Assembly (NCBI GenBank): GCA_003971905.1
Contig: RSEE01000021.1
Coordinates: forward strand, 682,001-746,000
DNA length: 64,000 bases
Source of the DNA: Moniliella sp. 'wahieum'
Taxonomy: Eukaryota > Basidiomycota > Moniliellomycetes > Moniliellales > Moniliellaceae
Reading direction: 5' to 3'
Shown: piece by piece, positions 61,129 to 64,000 of the stretch
Layout of the letters: each line of letters begins with the position of its first letter
Position numbering within the stretch: the first letter of the stretch is position 1
Position numbers and translations under genes: made by a program
Notes under the pieces: model-generated
Database searches by the model: none
The model's input: the letters and a program-made list of their open reading frames with translations, nothing else
Told to the model about the DNA's origin: nothing

Positions 61129-62665
61129 TCAAGAAGAGACGACCCAACCGGCAAAGGTAGCCCTCCACCTACGCCGACGACGACCACCACTAACCACACC
61201 ACCACCACAACCACCGGCTTTATTTACTTTCTCCTTTTTGGCCTTCACGTTGGGCAAGTGGGTCGTGGTCGTGGCTGAGACCGTTGTCGTGTGAGGGCGG
61301 GTGGACGAGGGTGACGACCCTGACCCCGACCCGGACCCAGACGTGGCTTTCACTTGTGCCGAATAAGACGCTGACGGTGGGCCTGCCAACGGGACACTCA
61401 CAGTCCTGCCGTCTCCTCGCCGGAACAGCATGGTGCGGGGTGCACCGATTTCCAAGGCCACGACCCAGCAGCAGCAGCAGTGGGGTTGCAGTTGTAGTCC
61501 CTGTTGTAGTAGTCCTGATAAAGTCGGGGTTGGAGTACCAGTACCAGTAGCGGTAACGTTCGTCACGTAGCGGTAAGCGGCCTTACCGCGTTTGGGGTAC
61601 GTTTTTGCCTTGGAGCGTGTGACGAGCTGGGCAAATTGTTGGCCGAGGATAAGAGCGCCATAGTCTCGGACGATAGCGTGCACGGCGGTGGTGCGTGTCC
61701 CAAATGCTGATCCGCACACCGCTCTTGGGTTTTGATGGCTAGCATGACACCTGTGACCAAGGACTGCGACTGCGGTTGCGATTGGGGATTGGGATTGGGA
61801 TTGGGACTGGGTCTTGTTGTTGGTCGGCAGGGCCATGAGGGCGGGAGCGCCAGCAAACCAGCAGCACCTGCAGCACCTGCAGCAGCAGTACGGTGTGCGG
61901 GGGATCGTGAGCTTTGGGGGGCCACTTGACGCGCGATCAAGTTGACCTTGACAGCAGCTTGTAACAAGGAGTACCACATGGACCAAACTTGGTCCGCCGG
62001 TCGCGGGAGACGAATTGGACAGTCCAAGCACCACCGTGGGCGTTGCCCTCGTCTTCCCATGCCGGCTTGATACCTTCAAGGAAACATGCTTGGACCAGGG
62101 ACGTAAGTGCCCGGGACGAGGGGGTAGCGATGACGTGCCCCACTCGCAGCTTGCAACGCAGCGTCAGGGCGCGAAGGTAGGGCTCCCACTACACCTACCC
62201 TGTACTGTACCTGTACCGCACCCGGTGGTGTAGTAACCCACACCGGACGTCGGAGCGGCCCTCTGACAGAGCGGGGTCGTCGTTGTGCGCTCCCTCGACG
62301 GGAAGGCAAGACCGGGGCCAAACGAGCATTCAAGCACTGAATGGTATCCAGCACAGCGGGTTTGCCCCAAGCTTCTTGCTGGAGCACGGTGAGTTGGCGC
62401 GGGTCCTGGATGGGACCACAGGGGGCCGGAGCGAATTGCTGTAGCCAGTTGGCGCCATGGACACGACTGGGACCACGGGCTCCCTGGGCAAGCGATTCAG
62501 TGCTGGTCCAGAAAGCCCATGCGGGGGCTGGGGGGGCAGGCGCAGGCGCAGGAGGCGCGGCCCAGGCGGAATCCAGTGTGCCACAGCCCCCGCCGCTTGC
62601 GGGTGCGGGTGCGGGTGCGGTGGGGCCGGCCGACTAGAGGAGGGCGATGTGGGCATGGGGGGCAT
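61129..62665 (-). CDS. eIF4E-family mRNA cap-binding protein
   Basis: Binds the m7G cap to start or repress translation. It starts MPPMPTSPSSSRPAPPHPHP. Reading across slips gives AWAFWTSTESLAQGA (first cap-stacking Trp region) and LTVLQQEAWGKPAVLDTIQC. FLEGIKPAWEDEGNAHGGAW follows, with the cap-binding Trp-Glu pair and the GGxW block. VWSMWYSLLQAAVKVNLIA is next, corresponding to the DxxWxxLLLxxIGE helix. An Ala/Ser/Gln/Asn-rich insert of about 45 residues follows, partly from an AATCCC hexamer array. Then come LVTGVMLAIKT and, slipped, SGVRISIWDT (third Trp). HAIVRDYGALILGQQFAQLV and a basic, low-complexity tail end near 61129. The core family is firm. The insert and long tail suggest a divergent eIF4E2-like class rather than canonical eIF4E, which is an inference. 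Confidence 0.85.
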
Positions 62666-64000
62666 GGGGCACAGGACAAGGCCAAGACGAGCGGGAGGAG
62701 GGGGGTGGGTGGGTGGATACAGGGACTATGGATGGGGTTAAACGTCAATAGTACTCAATACTCAGTGCCCCTGGCGCAACGCTGCATGCGCCACACGCTG
62801 CGCTGCGGGGGGGCACTGGCCATGCACTGGCAGTGTACGTGTACTGCCCCCCCGCCGCACCCGTATCCGACCCATTGCAAGTGTCAGGCGCACCTCTCCT
62901 TGGCGATGCGATCCCCTTGCGCCTTCCAGCGTGGCGGGTGCCTCGCCGCGTCACGTGTCATCCGTGTCCCCTTTGGATTGCTCTACTCGGCGTCTCCGGT
63001 GTCTCCCAGCGCGATCCTTAGATGGTCAAGGATCGGATGATACGATAGATCGGTCGATCGATCGATCACTGTGTATCCAGTGTCCAGCGTCCAGTGTCCA
63101 GCGTCTATTAGCAACGACAAGCGGGCTGCTACTCTGCTCGTGTGTGTGTGTAGAAGGGGGACAATACAATGGCACAGAAGCAATCGTTCGAGGCGACAGG
63201 GAAGAGGAGAGACAAGGTGCATGCGAATCAGACACCGGCGACGGGCAAGGTTGAATAACGAACAACGAACAACGGATAGCGAATAACGAATAAACGAATA
63301 GCGAATAGCGGATAGGGAAGAGATGGTGAATGGTGAAATGGTGAATGGTCAATAGGGGGCGAGTAACTGTGGTGAATGGTGAAAGGTGAATGGTGAAAGG
63401 TGAATGGCGAAAGGTCAAATGTGAATGGCATCCCGGGCAAGGAGGAGGGTAGAACGACGAGCGGTGCCCGGGCGTGCCAACAACACCAACACGCACCGAA
63501 AGGGCAAGGGAGGGGGGAAACGACAGAGCAAGAACAGAAGGAGAACACAGGTCCATGGGGAGAACCCGAAACCAAACAGACAAATCCAACACCAAACCCA
63601 ACACCAACACCAACATCAAACAGATAAAACCAAAACCAAACAGAACAACCCAACACCAAACCAAAAACCAAACCCAAACACAGAAACCCACAAACACCCC
63701 GTGACCCTGTCTAAGCATTAAGCCTTCCATTGGAGGTAGTAGCAACGAGCAAATGCGGGCAGAGCAGGGCAGGGCAGGGCAGGGCAGGATAGGGTCGATA
63801 GGATAAGGCAAGCGCAACAAGATGAGGTGAGAGACCCCCCCCCCCCGCCCTGTCACCCTACCACCCTAGCTTGCGCCGCGCTGCCCCGTGGGAACCGAGT
63901 ACCGTGTTGCTAACCCAAGGCGGGGCGGGGGTTACCGGTTACCGGTTCCGGTTACTGGTTGTGACGTTTTTTCATGTGACGAGCGAGGCTATCGGTGCGG
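62666..64000. other. Right-edge region with simple repeats, no gene seen
   Basis: GATCGGTCGATCGATCGATC palindromic sequence lies near 63049-63068 and CAGTGTCCAGCGTCCAGTGT at 63078-63100. AACGAATAGCGAATAGCGGA units occupy 63255-63320, and GGTGAATGGTGAAAGGTGAA units 63370-63415. CCAACACCAACACCAAC-type units run 63580-63690, followed by GGGCAGGGCAGGGCAGG at 63764-63785. None of the frames carries a recognisable domain. Confidence 0.6.

Noticed and set aside
63400-63721. Frames rich in TPNPTPTPT near the right edge as a cell-wall protein
   Set aside because: Produced by CCAACACCAACACC simple repeats. No signal peptide, GPI signal or conserved domain.

Overview
The window reads as nuclear DNA of a filamentous or yeast-like fungus, most likely a basidiomycete. 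The evidence is spliceosomal GT-AG introns of about 60-260 nt, a tRNA with an intron next to the anticodon, and a gene set that includes Smp3-type GPI mannosyltransferase, nickel-dependent urease accessory protein UreG, UDP-galactopyranose mutase, a BAR-SH3 protein, an Osh protein, MPC2 and eIF4E. Few introns and GC-rich coding DNA would suit Ustilaginomycotina-like fungi, but I cannot fix the lineage from sequence alone.

The key technical point is that nearly every gene, including single-copy essential ones (eIF2-gamma, ubiquitin-S27a), is broken by 1-2 nt deletions, often in homopolymer runs. Family motifs continue in another frame right after each break. I read this as uncorrected assembly error rather than pseudogenes, so each gene below is given as a span and not as one open frame. 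The tRNA also seems to lack one acceptor-stem base.

Layout: 0-1.3 kb, left edge and a promoter; 1.3-5.5 kb, a Nup2/Nup50-like nucleoporin with FG-type repeats and apparently two Ran-binding domains; 5.8-10.5 kb, a large acidic protein, tentatively Mrc1/Claspin-like; 11.6-12.6 kb, ureG (minus); 13.2-15.4 kb, SMP3 (plus); 16.2-19.1 kb, a helical, possibly PPR-type protein (minus); 19.4-20.8 kb, eIF2-gamma (plus). Then comes a lower-GC gene desert of about 11 kb (20.8-31.9 kb) with decayed repeat pairs, a possible heterochromatic island or centromere. After it: UDP-galactopyranose mutase (31.9-33.5 kb), a large unidentified helical protein (34.6-38.0 kb), a TauD-type dioxygenase (39.5-41.1 kb, minus), a doubtful Byr4/Bfa1-like gene (42.1-43.8 kb), an Rvs167/Hob1 BAR-SH3 protein (45.0-46.3 kb, minus), an ERI1-family exoribonuclease (46.6-47.9 kb, minus), ubiquitin-S27a (48.4-48.9 kb, minus), an unidentified low-complexity protein (50.1-54.1 kb), MPC2 (55.7-56.2 kb, minus), a tRNA (56.8 kb, minus), an oxysterol-binding protein (57.8-59.8 kb, minus) and an eIF4E-family cap-binding protein (61.1-62.7 kb, minus).

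The genes are mostly unrelated housekeeping functions: translation initiation, nuclear transport, lipid and GPI metabolism, endocytosis, mitochondrial pyruvate import and small-RNA turnover. They do not form a cluster. Two cross-window patterns stand out. One is a shared telomere-like promoter motif (AACCCTAG) upstream of several housekeeping genes. The other is the many locally distinct minisatellites, both intergenic and inside coding regions and introns.
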